Assembly (NCBI RefSeq): GCF_900100955.1
Contig: NZ_FNCC01000008.1
Span: forward strand, 186,001-250,000
Reading direction: 5' to 3'
DNA from: Lentzea fradiae
GTDB taxonomy: Bacteria > Actinomycetota > Actinomycetes > Mycobacteriales > Pseudonocardiaceae
DNA: 64,000 bases
Below are positions 17,423-26,300 of this stretch, one piece after another. The notes under the pieces are model-generated. The model worked only from the letters and a program-made list of their open reading frames with translations, did no database searches and had not been told where the DNA came from. Made by a program: the position numbers and the translations under genes. Position 1 is the stretch's first letter; each line of letters starts with the position of its first letter.

Positions 17423-18181
17423 GTGAGTGAGTTCCTGGAGCTGTCCGCGGCCGGTCCGGTCGCCACGCTGACGATCAACCGCCCGGCCAAGCGCAACGCC
17501 ATGAGCTACGACATGTGGTCGGCGCTGCCCGGCCTGATGGCGGAGGTCGACGCGGACGAGAGCGTCCGCGTGCTGGTCATCCGGGGTGGCGACCACTTCT
17601 CGGCCGGTGCCGACATCGCCGAGTTCTCGACGCTGCGCCGCGGTGCCGAGGGCGCCGCGCACTACGGCGAGGCCGTGCACGCCGGCGAACGCGCCATCGT
17701 CGGGCTGAGCAAGCCGACGATCGCCGCGATCTCCGGCTTCTGCGTCGGCGGTGGCTGCGAGATCGCGCTGGCCTGCGACATCAGGATCGCCGCCGCGGAC
17801 GCGCGGTTCGGCATCACGCCCGCGAAGCTCGGCATCGTCTACAGCTTCACGTCCACCAAGCAGCTCGTGGCCGCGGTGGGCCCGGCGTGGGCGAAGCAGA
17901 TCCTGTTCTCGGCCGACCTGATCGACGCGCCGACGGCGTTGCGCATCGGCCTGGTCAACGAGGTGGCGGACGCGCTCGACACGCGCGTGAAGGAGCTCTC
18001 CGAGCAGATCGCGGCACGGGCGCGGGTGTCGGTGCGCGGCGCGAAGAGCATCATCAACTCGATCGCGGACGGCGGCCACGAGGACGACGCCGTGCGCGCG
18101 TTGTACGCGGAGGCCGCCTCCAGCGCCGACTACGCCGAGGGCGTGACGGCGTTCCTGGAGAAGCGCCCACCCCGCTTCTGA
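17423..18181 (+). CDS. Enoyl-CoA hydratase/isomerase family protein
   Basis: The 252-residue crotonase-fold protein shows VATLTINRPAKRNAMSYDMW, the oxyanion-hole loops VIRGGDHFSAGADIAEF and ISGFCVGGGCEIALACDIRIA, and FGITPAKLGI. Family members hydrate or isomerise acyl-CoA thioesters, often in beta-oxidation. In the second loop the usual glutamate region reads AKLGIVYSF, so the exact reaction is uncertain. GTG start. It stands alone: the next genes are convergent across a hairpin. Confidence 0.88.
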   Translation: MSEFLELSAAGPVATLTINRPAKRNAMSYDMWSALPGLMAEVDADESVRVLVIRGGDHFSAGADIAEFSTLRRGAEGAAHYGEAVHAGERAIVGLSKPTIAAISGFCVGGGCEIALACDIRIAAADARFGITPAKLGIVYSFTSTKQLVAAVGPAWAKQILFSADLIDAPTALRIGLVNEVADALDTRVKELSEQIAARARVSVRGAKSIINSIADGGHEDDAVRALYAEAASSADYAEGVTAFLEKRPPRF

Positions 18182-18202
18182 CCCCGGCGCCCTTTCATAA
18201 GA

Positions 18203-18257
18203 CCGCACGCGGGGCCCCCACGTACTGTGTGACAGTACGAAAGCGCCCCGCGTGCGG
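18203..18257. terminator. Nested double hairpin between convergent genes
   Basis: An outer 13-bp stem (CCGCACGCGGGGC 18203-18215 with its complement 18245-18257) encloses an inner palindrome CGTACTGTgtgACAGTACG (18221-18239). The position between convergent genes fits a bidirectional terminator; the inner element is also operator-like. Confidence 0.75.
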
Positions 18258-18269
18258 AGAAAAGCGCGG

Positions 18270-18869
18270 CTAGAAGACCTCGGCGGCGATCGTGGTGTCC
18301 GCGCCGTGGCCCGTGTGCACCACGGTCTCGCCGGGCAATGTCAGCAGCTTCTCGCGGATCGACTGCTCGATCGTCGGCCGGTCCGAGAACGATCGCCCGG
18401 TCGCGCCCGGCCCGCCCTGGAACAGCGTGTCGCCGGTGAACACCGCACCCAGCGACGGCACGTAGAAGCACACCGCGCCGGGCGAGTGGCCCGGCGTGTG
18501 CAGGACGTGGATCTCCTCGCCCGCGACGGTGATCACCTGGCCGTCCTCCAGCGCCTGGTGCGGGATGACGCCCGTGTGCGTCAGGTTCCACACGACGTGG
18601 TCGGCCTGGTGCAGCGCCATCGGCGCGTTCGTCGCGTGCGCCAGATCGGGCGCCACGCGGACGTGGTCGTCGTGGGCGTGCGTCAGCAGGATCGCGACGA
18701 CCTTGCGGCCACCGACGACCTTGAGGATCGCGTCCACGTCGTGCGGGGCGTCGATGACGACGCACTCGCTGTCGTCACCGATGACCCACACGTTGTTGTC
18801 GACGTCGAACGTCTCGCCGTCGAGCGAGAATGTGCCGGAGGTGACGGTGTGGTCGACGCGCAGTGCCAT
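18270..18869 (-). CDS. MBL-fold metallo-hydrolase linked to mycothiol formaldehyde oxidation
   Basis: The 199-residue protein has the metallo-beta-lactamase metal motif THAHDDH (HxHxDH), then HTPGHSPGAVCFY (third His), FTGDTLF (bridging Asp) and a terminal VVHTGHGADT (last His). It begins [14 protein letters not shown] with the ATG overlapping the stop of the dehydrogenase gene (TGATG). In other actinobacteria a glyoxalase-II-like hydrolase next to the mycothiol formaldehyde dehydrogenase is thought to hydrolyse S-formylmycothiol; the same role is likely here. Confidence 0.88.
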   Translation of the reverse strand: MALRVDHTVTSGTFSLDGETFDVDNNVWVIGDDSECVVIDAPHDVDAILKVVGGRKVVAILLTHAHDDHVRVAPDLAHATNAPMALHQADHVVWNLTHTGVIPHQALEDGQVITVAGEEIHVLHTPGHSPGAVCFYVPSLGAVFTGDTLFQGGPGATGRSFSDRPTIEQSIREKLLTLPGETVVHTGHGADTTIAAEVF

Positions 18870-19957
18870 CAGAACACCACGACCGATCGCAGCACGTCGC
18901 CGTGGTGCATCTTCTCGAACGCACCCTCGACGCCGTCCAGCGCGATCTCCTCGGTGACGAACGCGTCGAGGTCGAAGCGGCCCTGCTGGTACAGATCGAC
19001 GAGCATCGGGAAGTCGCGCGTGGGCAGGCAGTCGCCGTACCACGAGGACTTGAGCGAGCCGCCGCGCGAGAAGAAGTCGATCAGCGGCATCTCCAGCTTC
19101 ATGTCCGGCGTCGGAACACCCACCAGGACCACGGTTCCGGCGAGGTCGCGGCCGTAGAACGCCTGCTTCCACGTCTCAGGACGGCCGACCGCGTCGATCA
19201 CGACGTCCGCGCCGAACGAGTCCGTGAGGTCCTGGATCGCCGTGACGACGTCGTCGACCTCGCGGGCGTTGATCGTGTGGGTGGCGCCGAAACCCTTGGC
19301 CCACTCCAGCTTCCGCGGGTCCGTGTCGATCGCGATGATCTTCGCGGCACCGGCGATGCGGGCGCCCGCGATGGCGCCGTCACCGACACCGCCGCAGCCG
19401 ATCACGGCCACCGAGTCGCCGCGCGTGACGCCGCCGGTGTTGATCGCCGCGCCGACACCGGCCATCACGCCGCAGCCCAGCAGACCGACGGCGGCGGCAC
19501 GGGCCGACGGGTCGACCTTCGTGCACTGTCCTGAGTGGACGAGCGTCTTCTCGGCGAACGCGCCGATGCCCAGCGCGGGCGAGAGCTTCGTGCCGTCGGT
19601 CAGCGTCATCGGCTGCGAGGCGTTGAACGTCGAGAAGCAGTACCAGGGCTTGCCGCGCTTGCAGGCGCGGCACGTGCCGCACACCGCGCGCCAGTTCAGC
19701 ACGACGAAGTCGCCGGGTTCGAGGTCGGTGACCCCTTCGCCCACGGACTCGACGACGCCCGCGGCCTCGTGTCCCAGCAGGAACGGGAAGTCGTCGTTGA
19801 TGCCGCCCTCGCGGTAGTGCAGGTCGGTGTGGCAGACACCGCACGCCTGCACCTTCACGACGGCCTCCCCCGGTCCTGGATCGGGCACCAGCACCGAGGT
19901 CAGTTCGACGGGTTGACCTTTGCCCCGGGCCACGATGCCCTTGACCTCTTGCGCCAC
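18869..19957 (-). CDS. mscR: S-(hydroxymethyl)mycothiol dehydrogenase
   Basis: A 362-residue zinc-dependent class III alcohol dehydrogenase, almost certainly the mycothiol-dependent formaldehyde dehydrogenase. Catalytic zinc ligands sit in ACGVCHTD (Cys39) and LGHEAAG (His63); the structural zinc site is Cys93, 96, 99 and 107 ([15 protein letters not shown]). The NAD site is [12 protein letters not shown], with [13 protein letters not shown] after it. The spontaneous adduct of formaldehyde with mycothiol is oxidised to S-formylmycothiol. The MBL hydrolase gene overlaps its stop, so detoxification is encoded as a pair. This also shows that the organism uses mycothiol. Confidence 0.95.
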   Translation of the reverse strand: MAQEVKGIVARGKGQPVELTSVLVPDPGPGEAVVKVQACGVCHTDLHYREGGINDDFPFLLGHEAAGVVESVGEGVTDLEPGDFVVLNWRAVCGTCRACKRGKPWYCFSTFNASQPMTLTDGTKLSPALGIGAFAEKTLVHSGQCTKVDPSARAAAVGLLGCGVMAGVGAAINTGGVTRGDSVAVIGCGGVGDGAIAGARIAGAAKIIAIDTDPRKLEWAKGFGATHTINAREVDDVVTAIQDLTDSFGADVVIDAVGRPETWKQAFYGRDLAGTVVLVGVPTPDMKLEMPLIDFFSRGGSLKSSWYGDCLPTRDFPMLVDLYQQGRFDLDAFVTEEIALDGVEGAFEKMHHGDVLRSVVVF

Positions 19958-20003
19958 TGCGACTCCGTTCTCACTTGACCGACGTGCTCGCTGGACCAGT
20001 GTT

Positions 20004-20522
20004 TCACCTGATCAGCGTCGTACCTTCGAACTCACCGAGTTCTTCGAGGTAGAACTCGATCCCTACACCGTTGGGGTCGCGGATGTACAGGCTGTTCTCG
20101 ACGCCCCGGTCGGGTCCGAGGTACTCGACCCCGCCCTCGTCGAGCTTGGTCCTGATCTCGTCGAACCGCTCGGCGGAGACCGACAGCGCGAGGTGCTGGA
20201 CCGCGCCGATCGTCTCGGAGAACGGCGGGTGGTCGTGGCCGGGGAAGTCGAAGAACCCCAGCAGGTTCTTGCTGCCGATGTCGAAGAAGAAGTGGCTGGA
20301 GCCGCGGTAGTCGCGGTTCTCGACGAGCTCCACCAGCGGGAATCCGAGGAACTCCTGGTAGAACCGGATCGTCTCCTCGACGTCCTTGCAGATCAGCGCG
20401 ATGTGGTGCACGCCTCGGGTGGGCGAGCCACCCCGGTCGGCGAGCGGCTTCACGTAGCGGTCGCGCAGTTCGTCGCGCTTGGCCCTGATGGCTTCGAGCT
20501 CGGCACCCTCTGGCTGTGGCAT
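20004..20522 (-). CDS. VOC family (glyoxalase/dioxygenase-fold) protein
   Basis: The 172-residue protein has a single pair of VOC half-modules: [24 protein letters not shown] (first metal His) and [21 protein letters not shown] (second His), ending with [17 protein letters not shown] (metal Glu). It may be a dioxygenase, isomerase or binding protein. An N-terminal charged helix of about 35 residues ([19 protein letters not shown]) precedes the domain. It is 46 bp upstream of mscR on the same strand and may be co-transcribed. Confidence 0.85.
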   Translation of the reverse strand: MPQPEGAELEAIRAKRDELRDRYVKPLADRGGSPTRGVHHIALICKDVEETIRFYQEFLGFPLVELVENRDYRGSSHFFFDIGSKNLLGFFDFPGHDHPPFSETIGAVQHLALSVSAERFDEIRTKLDEGGVEYLGPDRGVENSLYIRDPNGVGIEFYLEELGEFEGTTLIR

Positions 20523-20566
20523 GGGAGCAGACTAGTTGAGGGTTCAAGCTCCCGCAGGCCCGAGAA

Positions 20567-20590
20567 AACCCGGCCACGGGGGGCCGGGTT
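20567..20590 (-). terminator. Intrinsic terminator, minus strand
   Basis: On the minus strand the stem AACCCGGCC/GGCCGGGTT (arms 20582-20590 and 20567-20575, 6-nt loop) is followed by TTC, with four Ts in all. It lies past the end of the DUF4235 gene and ahead of the VOC gene, ending the envelope cassette. Confidence 0.75.
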
Positions 20591-20636
20591 CCTGGTCGTG
20601 CGCTGTCGGGCGGCTGTCGCCCTGCTGTCGGGAGGG

Positions 20637-20906
20637 TCAGTCCTCCTCGTCGCCGGGCCACTCGCCGGTGAGGCGCTGGAAGCCCTTGGCGCCGCCGCGG
20701 TCGATCGCGGCCTTGACCAGGCCGAAGATCGCGCCCTGCAGTGCCGCCGCCAGCAGCACCTCCCGCCACGTGCGGCCCCGCATCGTGGCGCTCGGAGCTT
20801 CCTTGTCGCCCGCGATGAGCTTCCAGATCTGTCCGAAGATCGCGCTCGCCAGGTAGCCACCCAGCGCGCCGACCAGCATGCCCAGCGGGCGGTACAGCAG
20901 CTTCAT
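20637..20906 (-). CDS. DUF4235 small membrane protein
   Basis: The 89-residue protein starts MKLLYRPLGMLVGALGGYLA and has two hydrophobic segments (about residues 6-24 and 50-66) with WREVLLAAALQGAIFGLVKA between, as in DUF4235. The function is unknown. It overlaps the upstream DUF3618 gene by 4 bp; DUF3618, a holin-like protein and DUF4235 commonly travel together in actinobacteria. Confidence 0.88.
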   Translation of the reverse strand: MKLLYRPLGMLVGALGGYLASAIFGQIWKLIAGDKEAPSATMRGRTWREVLLAAALQGAIFGLVKAAIDRGGAKGFQRLTGEWPGDEED

Positions 20907-21193
20907 CGGTTCCTCCTGGTGATGGCCCAGAGCGCGAGGACGAGCGCGATCAGCGCCGCCGCGACCGCTCCTGGGTGCCGGCGCGCCTTCTCGACCTGCG
21001 CCGCCACGGGCTCGGGCAGCGAGTCGACGGCCTGGTTCGTCGCGGCGGTCATCCGCACGACCGTCTCGTGCGCCTGCTCCTTCACCCTGCCGGGCACGTC
21101 GACCTTGTGCGCCAGCGCCTCCACGGTCTCACCCAGCTCCCGCCGGGTGCGCTCGACGTCGCGCTGGAGCTGTTCCTTGTCCGGGTCGGTCAT
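20903..21193 (-). CDS. DUF3618 domain-containing protein
   Basis: The 96-residue protein begins MTDPDKEQLQRDVERTRRELGETVEALAHKVDVPGRVKEQ, the typical amphipathic DUF3618 helix, followed by a C-terminal membrane segment (HPGAVAAALIALVLALWAI). Its ATG overlaps the holin-like gene's stop by 4 bp. The role is unknown; a membrane-tethered coiled-coil helper is plausible. Confidence 0.88.
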   Translation of the reverse strand: MTDPDKEQLQRDVERTRRELGETVEALAHKVDVPGRVKEQAHETVVRMTAATNQAVDSLPEPVAAQVEKARRHPGAVAAALIALVLALWAITRRNR

Positions 21194-21579
21194 CGGTGCG
21201 CACTCTCCTTGATCGTCGCTATGTCCCGCTGCACGTTGTCCATCGCCTGCCGCGGCACCGGGGGAGCGGCCTGCTTGACCTGCCCCTTGCCGACGAGCGC
21301 GAACACGCCCGCGAACAGCAGAAGGGCGGCCGCGACGATCAGTGCGGCCGCCCACGGCGGAACTACGAGTGCCAGCAGCAGGATCAGGCCCGCGACGACG
21401 CTGAGCCCGCCCCACCACGCGAACACGCCGGCCACGCCGAACATCCCGGCGCCGACACCGGCGTGCTTGCCCTTGTCCTTCAGCTCGGCGACGGCGAGAC
21501 GGATCTCGTCACGCGCGAGCCTGCTCACCTGCTCGGACAGCTGGTTCACCAGCTGTGCGGTCGACGTGTCGGTGTTCAT
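21190..21579 (-). CDS. Phage holin-family/Actinobacterial DUF1469-like membrane protein
   Basis: The 129-residue protein has an N-terminal amphipathic helix (LVNQLSEQVSRLARDEIRLA) and two long transmembrane helices near residues 48-70 and 75-95, as in the Phage_holin_3_6 superfamily. These chromosomal proteins are not phage lysis proteins; they occur with DUF3618 and DUF4235 and are often linked to envelope stress. First gene of the three-gene cassette. Confidence 0.88.
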   Translation of the reverse strand: MNTDTSTAQLVNQLSEQVSRLARDEIRLAVAELKDKGKHAGVGAGMFGVAGVFAWWGGLSVVAGLILLLALVVPPWAAALIVAAALLLFAGVFALVGKGQVKQAAPPVPRQAMDNVQRDIATIKESAHR

Positions 21580-21612
21580 GCACGTCGGCTACCCAGAGCG
21601 AGGTTCTGCCAA

Positions 21613-21984
21613 TCAGCCCTGCTTGGCCTGCGCCTCGGCCACCTTCGCGCGGACCTCGTCCATGTCCACCTTGCGCGCCTGGTCGATCAGGTCGTCCAGG
21701 GCGTTACCGGGCAGCGCGCCCGGCTGGGAGAACAGCACGACGCCGTCGCGGACGATCATCAGCGTCGGGATCGACCGGATGCCGAACGTGGCCGCGAGCT
21801 CCTGCTGCGCCTCCGTGTCGACCTTGCCGAACGTGATGTCCTCGTTCTTGTCCGACGCCGCCTCGTACGTGGGCCCGAAGGCGCGGCACGGGCCGCACCA
21901 CTCGGCCCAGAAGTCGACCAGGACGATGCCGGATCCGCCGACCACCTCGTCGAAGTTCTCCGTGGTCAGCTCGACCGTCGCCAT
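21613..21984 (-). CDS. Thioredoxin
   Basis: The 123-residue thioredoxin has the active site FWAEWCGPCRAF (Cys30/Cys33), the cis-Pro loop SIPTLMI and an additional C-terminal helix (DMDEVRAKVAEAQA). It reduces protein disulfides in the cytoplasm. It is slightly longer than E. coli-type thioredoxin, and is not next to a thioredoxin reductase, so it is probably an accessory rather than the main thioredoxin. Confidence 0.93.
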   Translation of the reverse strand: MATVELTTENFDEVVGGSGIVLVDFWAEWCGPCRAFGPTYEAASDKNEDITFGKVDTEAQQELAATFGIRSIPTLMIVRDGVVLFSQPGALPGNALDDLIDQARKVDMDEVRAKVAEAQAKQG

Positions 21985-22081
21985 GTGGGTCCTCCTCGTT
22001 TGCTGGGGGCACCCCGTCCAACGAACCGGGGTCCGCCGGAATTCCCCGCGTGCCGCCGGTCACCTCACGGCAGCGCAGCGT

Positions 22082-22112
22082 GTCTTCAACTTTTTGTGGA
22101 CGTCTTCAACTT
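22082..22112 (+). promoter_or_regulatory. Direct repeats upstream of the ABC operon
   Basis: GTCTTCAACTT occurs at 22082-22092 and 22102-22112, exactly 20 bp apart, about 20 bp upstream of the first gene's start. They look like a paired activator/repressor site or a promoter element. The first gene has no clear ribosome site. Confidence 0.5.
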
Positions 22113-22133
22113 CACGTTGTACGGTCCCCGGTC

Positions 22134-23039
22134 ATGATGCCGCGCCTGCTCGTGACCTCGTTGCTCGTGCTGGGGCTCGCCGCCTGCGGGTCCACGTCCG
22201 ACACCGGTACGGAGAACTCCGCGCCCCCGTCCTCCGACCTGGGCTCCGTCCGCAAGGACGACGCGCTCGCCGCGCTGCTGCCGCCCGAGATCGCCTCGTC
22301 GGGCAAGCTCCGGGTCGGGTCGAACATCCAGAACCCGCCGAACAACTTCTACGACGCCGACGGCAAGACGCCGATCGGGTCGGAGGTCGACCTGATCAAG
22401 GCGGTCGCCGCGAAGCTCGGGCTCACCGCCGAGCACAGCGACATGGCGTTCAGCTCGCTGATCACGAGCCTGGAGACCGGCCGCGTCGACGTGACCATGG
22501 CCGCGATGAACGACACCGCCGAGCGCCAGCAGAAGATCGACTTCGTCGACTACTTCACCTCCGGCATCACGATCATGGTGCAGAAGGGCAACCCGCAGGG
22601 CGTCAAGTCCGTCGACGACCTGTGCGGCAAGGGCATCGCGGTCAACCTCGGCAGCTCGCAGGAGCAGTTCGCCAAGGAGCAGAGCGCGAAGTGCCAGGCG
22701 GCGGGCAAGCCGGAGGTGCAGCTCAGCGTCACCGACAGCGACACCGGCAACCAGAACCAGCTGCGCACCGGCCGCGTCGCGGCGATCCTGAACGACCTGC
22801 CGACCGCCGTGTACGTGTCGAAGACCGCGGGCGACGGCGAGTACTTCGAGGTCGTGCCTCTCGCGCCGATCAACGGCGGCCCGTACGGCATCGGCGTCAA
22901 CAAGAAGAACGCGAAGCTGTCCGAGGCGATCAAGGGCGCGCTGCAGTCGCTGATCGACGACGGCACCTACGACAAGATCCTCACCACCTGGGACATCAAG
23001 CAGGGTGCGATCACGAAGGCCGCGATCAATGGCCAGTGA
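22134..23039 (+). CDS. Polar amino-acid ABC transporter substrate-binding lipoprotein
   Basis: The 301-residue protein has a lipobox (LLVLGLAACGS, Cys near residue 16). The mature part has GKLRVGSNIQNPPNNFYDADG, EVDLIKAVAAKLGL and SLETGRVDVTMAAMNDTAERQQ, the family 3 solute-binding fold for polar amino acids (Gln, Glu, Arg, Lys, His or opines). It is the first gene of a four-gene operon; the permease start lies within its last codons. Confidence 0.92.
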   Translation: MMPRLLVTSLLVLGLAACGSTSDTGTENSAPPSSDLGSVRKDDALAALLPPEIASSGKLRVGSNIQNPPNNFYDADGKTPIGSEVDLIKAVAAKLGLTAEHSDMAFSSLITSLETGRVDVTMAAMNDTAERQQKIDFVDYFTSGITIMVQKGNPQGVKSVDDLCGKGIAVNLGSSQEQFAKEQSAKCQAAGKPEVQLSVTDSDTGNQNQLRTGRVAAILNDLPTAVYVSKTAGDGEYFEVVPLAPINGGPYGIGVNKKNAKLSEAIKGALQSLIDDGTYDKILTTWDIKQGAITKAAINGQ

Positions 23040-23865
23040 CCTGCGCACCGCCGAGGAGGCCCCGTCCTCCGAGCTCGTCGTCGTGCCGCTGCGCCACCCC
23101 TGGCGGTGGGTCAGCGGCGCGGTGATCCTGCTGGTCATCGCCGGTCTCGGCTGGGCGATGTCCGGGGCGGCGATCCAGTGGGAGGACGTCCCGGGGTTCT
23201 TCACGCACCCGGTGATGCTCGAAGGTCTGCTCAACACCATCGTGCTCGCGGTCGCCGCGCAGGGCGGCGCGATCCTGCTCGGCGTCGTGATCGCGCTGAT
23301 GAGGCTCTCCGCGAACCCGGTCGCGCGGTGGTTCGCGGTCGGCTACATCTGGCTGTTCCGCGGCCTGCCGGTGCTGCTGCAGATCCTGATCTGGTTCAAC
23401 CTCGCGCTGGTGTTCCAGAACATCAGCATCCCGATGCTGTTCTCGGTGCCCACCAACGTGGTCATGACCGCGTTCGTCGCGGCGCTGCTCGGCCTGGGGC
23501 TCAACGAGAGCGCCTACATGGCCGAGATCGTCCGCGCGGGCCTGAGCAGCGTCGACTCCGGGCAGACCGAGGCGGCCAAGTCGATCGGCATGACGCCGTT
23601 CACGACGCTGCGCCGGGTCGTCCTGCCGCAGGCGATGCGCGTGATCATCCCGCCGACCGGCAACAACTTCATCAACATGATCAAGGGCACCTCGATGGCG
23701 TCGGTGATCGCCTTCCTGGAGCTCATCCACGCCGCGAACAACATCTCGTCGCGCAACCTGGAGATCATGGAGACCCTGTTCGCCGCCGCGGCCTGGTACC
23801 TCGTGATGGTGTCCCTCGCGTCGATCGGGCAGCACTACCTGGAGCGTGCGTATGGCCCTCGTTGA
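23029..23865 (+). CDS. Polar amino-acid ABC transporter permease
   Basis: The 278-residue protein has an extended N-terminus then five or more membrane helices and the EAA-type loop [23 protein letters not shown], which contacts the ATPase. The HisM/GlnP-type segment [12 protein letters not shown] opens the membrane domain. It overlaps the binding-protein gene by 11 bp, so one permease likely forms a homodimeric channel. Confidence 0.93.
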   Translation: MASDLRTAEEAPSSELVVVPLRHPWRWVSGAVILLVIAGLGWAMSGAAIQWEDVPGFFTHPVMLEGLLNTIVLAVAAQGGAILLGVVIALMRLSANPVARWFAVGYIWLFRGLPVLLQILIWFNLALVFQNISIPMLFSVPTNVVMTAFVAALLGLGLNESAYMAEIVRAGLSSVDSGQTEAAKSIGMTPFTTLRRVVLPQAMRVIIPPTGNNFINMIKGTSMASVIAFLELIHAANNISSRNLEIMETLFAAAAWYLVMVSLASIGQHYLERAYGPR

Positions 23866-24610
23866 GGCGGTCGGAGTCCGCAAGTCGTTCGGCCACACCG
23901 AGGTTCTCAAGGGCATCGACCTGGAGGTCGAGCGCGGCGAGGTCGTGTGCCTGCTCGGCCCGTCGGGCGCGGGCAAGTCGACGTTCCTGCGCTGCGTGAA
24001 CCACCTGGAGACGATCGACGCCGGCCGGATCTGGGTCGACGGCGTGCCGGTCGGGTTCCGGTCGGCGAACGGCAAGCTCTACGAGCTGCGCGAGCGGGAG
24101 GCCGCCCACCAGCGCCGCGACGTCGGCATGGTGTTCCAGCGGTTCAACCTCTTCCCGCACCGCACGGCGCTGGAGAACGTCATGGAGGGCCCCGTCCAGG
24201 TGCTTGGGCGTGACCGCGCGGAGGTGCGCGCGGAGGCGCTGGCGCTGCTGGAGAGGGTGGGGCTGGCCGAGAAGGCGTCCTCCTACCCGGCGCAGCTCTC
24301 CGGCGGCCAGCAGCAGCGCGTCGCCATCGCGCGGGCCCTCGCGATGAAACCGAAGCTGATGCTGTTCGACGAGCCCACGTCCGCGCTGGACCCGGAGCTG
24401 GTCGGCGAGGTGCTCGACGTCATGACGTCGCTCGCCCGCGAAGGCATGACGATGATCGTGGTCACCCACGAGATCGGCTTCGCCCGCTCGGTCGCCGACC
24501 GCGTGGTGTTCCTCGTCGACGGCGCGGTGGTGGAGACGGGCAGTCCGGCCGACGTGCTGGACAATCCGCGGCAGCCGCGCACACGACAGTTCCTCGCAAA
24601 GGTGCTCTGA
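23852..24610 (+). CDS. Amino-acid ABC transporter ATP-binding protein
   Basis: The 252-residue ATPase has Walker A (GPSGAGKST), Q-loop, signature motif [15 protein letters not shown], Walker B ([14 protein letters not shown]) and the switch His (VVTHE). It powers uptake by the HisP/GlnQ family. ATG 23852 is chosen; GTG 23846 is possible. It overlaps the permease gene and is followed after 1 bp by the aminotransferase-regulator fusion. Confidence 0.95.
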   Translation: MALVEAVGVRKSFGHTEVLKGIDLEVERGEVVCLLGPSGAGKSTFLRCVNHLETIDAGRIWVDGVPVGFRSANGKLYELREREAAHQRRDVGMVFQRFNLFPHRTALENVMEGPVQVLGRDRAEVRAEALALLERVGLAEKASSYPAQLSGGQQQRVAIARALAMKPKLMLFDEPTSALDPELVGEVLDVMTSLAREGMTMIVVTHEIGFARSVADRVVFLVDGAVVETGSPADVLDNPRQPRTRQFLAKVL

Positions 24611-24611
24611 C

Positions 24612-26300
24612 TTGATCGACGCCTCGTACCTCTCCCAGTTCCGCGAACCGGAGGGGTATCTCGACTTCGCCCGCTTCGGCCCGCCGTCCCTGCCCGTGGT
24701 GACGGCGACCGCGCGCCTGATGGACCAGGCGTCGCTCGCCGGTCCCGCCACAGTGGACACGCTGATGCGCGAGGAGCAGCGGGTGAAGGCCGCCGTGGCA
24801 CGGTTGTGCCGCACCGACACCGACCACGTGGCGCTCGTGCCGAACACGTCGACCGGCCTGTTCCAGGCGGCGTTCGGCCTGACCGGCACGGTCATGTACT
24901 CGGCGGCGGAGTTCCCGTCCAACACTTACCCGTGGGTGCGGGCGGGCCTGCCGTCCGTCCTGCTGGACGGTCCCGTGACGCCTTCGGCGGTTTCCTCACG
25001 TGTTTCCGAGGTGTCCGCGCTGTCGGTGTCCGCCGTGGACTTCCGCACCGGCCACCGCGCCGACCTCGCCGGGCTGCGTGAAGCCGTCGGCGACCGCCTG
25101 CTGATCGTCGACGGCATCCAGGGCTTCGGCGTCGTCGACGAACCGTGGGAGCTGGCCGACGTCCTGGTGGTCGGCGGCCAGAAGTGGCTGCGCGCCGGGT
25201 GGGGCACCGGTTTCGTGGTGCTGTCCGACCGTGCCCTGGACCGCCTGTCCCCGGTCCTGTCCGGCTGGACGGGCGCGGTCGACGCGGGCCTGTTCGACAA
25301 CGAGGTCCACGACGCCGCCCCGGACGCCGCCGCGTGGAACATCACGAACCTCTCCCCGGTCGTGTCCGGCGCCTTCGCCGAAGCCCTGGAGCTGGTCGAG
25401 CTGGCCGGCGTTCCCGCACTGGACTCCGCGGTCGGCGCCCTGGTCGCGGAACTGGAGGACATCGTCCTGTCGTGCGGCGGCGAGATCGTCTCCGCCCGGG
25501 ACCGCCGGGCGGGCATCCTCGCGTTCACCATGCCCCACGCGGCCCCGGTCGTGGGCGAGGCACTGAACGCCTTCGGCGTCACCGCCACGGTCCGCCCCGA
25601 GCACGTGCGCCTGTCCCCGCACGCCACCACGTCCCGCGGCACCCTGGAACGCGTCCGAGCCGCCCTCCGCTCGCTCTCCGGCACGGCCGCCTCCCCGGTC
25701 CCGGCCGCCCTGTCCGCACTGGTCCCGACCGTGGACTCGCTGGCATCGGCCCTGGGCCCGGACACCGAGGTGGTGGTGCACGACCTGTCCCGCCTGCCGA
25801 ACTCGATCATCGCCATCGCGGGCACCCTGACCGGCAGGCAGGTGGGCGGCCCGATGACGGACCTGCTGCTGGGCCTGGTCCGCCGCGGCACCACCACCGA
25901 CATGCCCGGCTACGAGACCTACGCCCCGGACGGCCGCGCCATCTGGTCGTCCACCACCTTCGTCCGCGACGCGTCCGGCGTCGCCATCGGCTGCCTGTGC
26001 GTCAACAAACTGGCCGCCCACGAGGCATCGGGCCCCGTCGAGTCGTTCCCGCAGGACGTGGACACGCTCCAGCGGGTCCTCGTCGAGAAGGCGGTCGCCG
26101 ACGTGGGCGTGCCGGTCGAGCTGATGAAGAAGGTGCACAAGTCGCAGGTCGTGCGGGTGCTGGACGAGGCGGGGTTCTTCCTGATCCGCGACTCGGTCGA
26201 CCACCTGGCGGGGGTGCTCGGGGTGACCCGCTACACGATCTACAACTACCTCAACGAGAGCCGGGGGACCGGTCAGACGACGGCGGCCTCGGAGAGGTAG
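24612..26300 (+). CDS. Class-V aminotransferase fused to YheO-like PAS and HTH regulator
   Basis: The 562-residue protein starts at TTG 24612, one base after the ATPase stop. Residues 1-360 are a PLP-dependent class-V (cysteine desulfurase/selenocysteine lyase-like) fold: VDGIQGFG (Asp167, PLP ring) and GGQKWLRAG with the Schiff-base Lys191. Residues 367-470 match the YheO-like PAS domain (VDSLASALGPDTEVVVHDLS, then AGTLTGRQVGGPMTDLLL). Residues 490-550 match the YheO C-terminal HTH (LMKKVHKSQVVRVLDEAGFF, then DHLAGVLGVTRYTIYNYLNES). YheO/DauR proteins regulate D-amino-acid use. Here one chain could process an imported amino acid and sense it for gene control. The direct operon link with a polar amino-acid transporter supports that. 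The exact substrate is unknown. Confidence 0.85.
   Translation: MIDASYLSQFREPEGYLDFARFGPPSLPVVTATARLMDQASLAGPATVDTLMREEQRVKAAVARLCRTDTDHVALVPNTSTGLFQAAFGLTGTVMYSAAEFPSNTYPWVRAGLPSVLLDGPVTPSAVSSRVSEVSALSVSAVDFRTGHRADLAGLREAVGDRLLIVDGIQGFGVVDEPWELADVLVVGGQKWLRAGWGTGFVVLSDRALDRLSPVLSGWTGAVDAGLFDNEVHDAAPDAAAWNITNLSPVVSGAFAEALELVELAGVPALDSAVGALVAELEDIVLSCGGEIVSARDRRAGILAFTMPHAAPVVGEALNAFGVTATVRPEHVRLSPHATTSRGTLERVRAALRSLSGTAASPVPAALSALVPTVDSLASALGPDTEVVVHDLSRLPNSIIAIAGTLTGRQVGGPMTDLLLGLVRRGTTTDMPGYETYAPDGRAIWSSTTFVRDASGVAIGCLCVNKLAAHEASGPVESFPQDVDTLQRVLVEKAVADVGVPVELMKKVHKSQVVRVLDEAGFFLIRDSVDHLAGVLGVTRYTIYNYLNESRGTGQTTAASER

Noticed and set aside
21190-21579. Prophage remnant indicated by a holin-like gene
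   Set aside because: It belongs to a chromosomal DUF3618/DUF4235 cassette; no other phage genes or att sites are seen.
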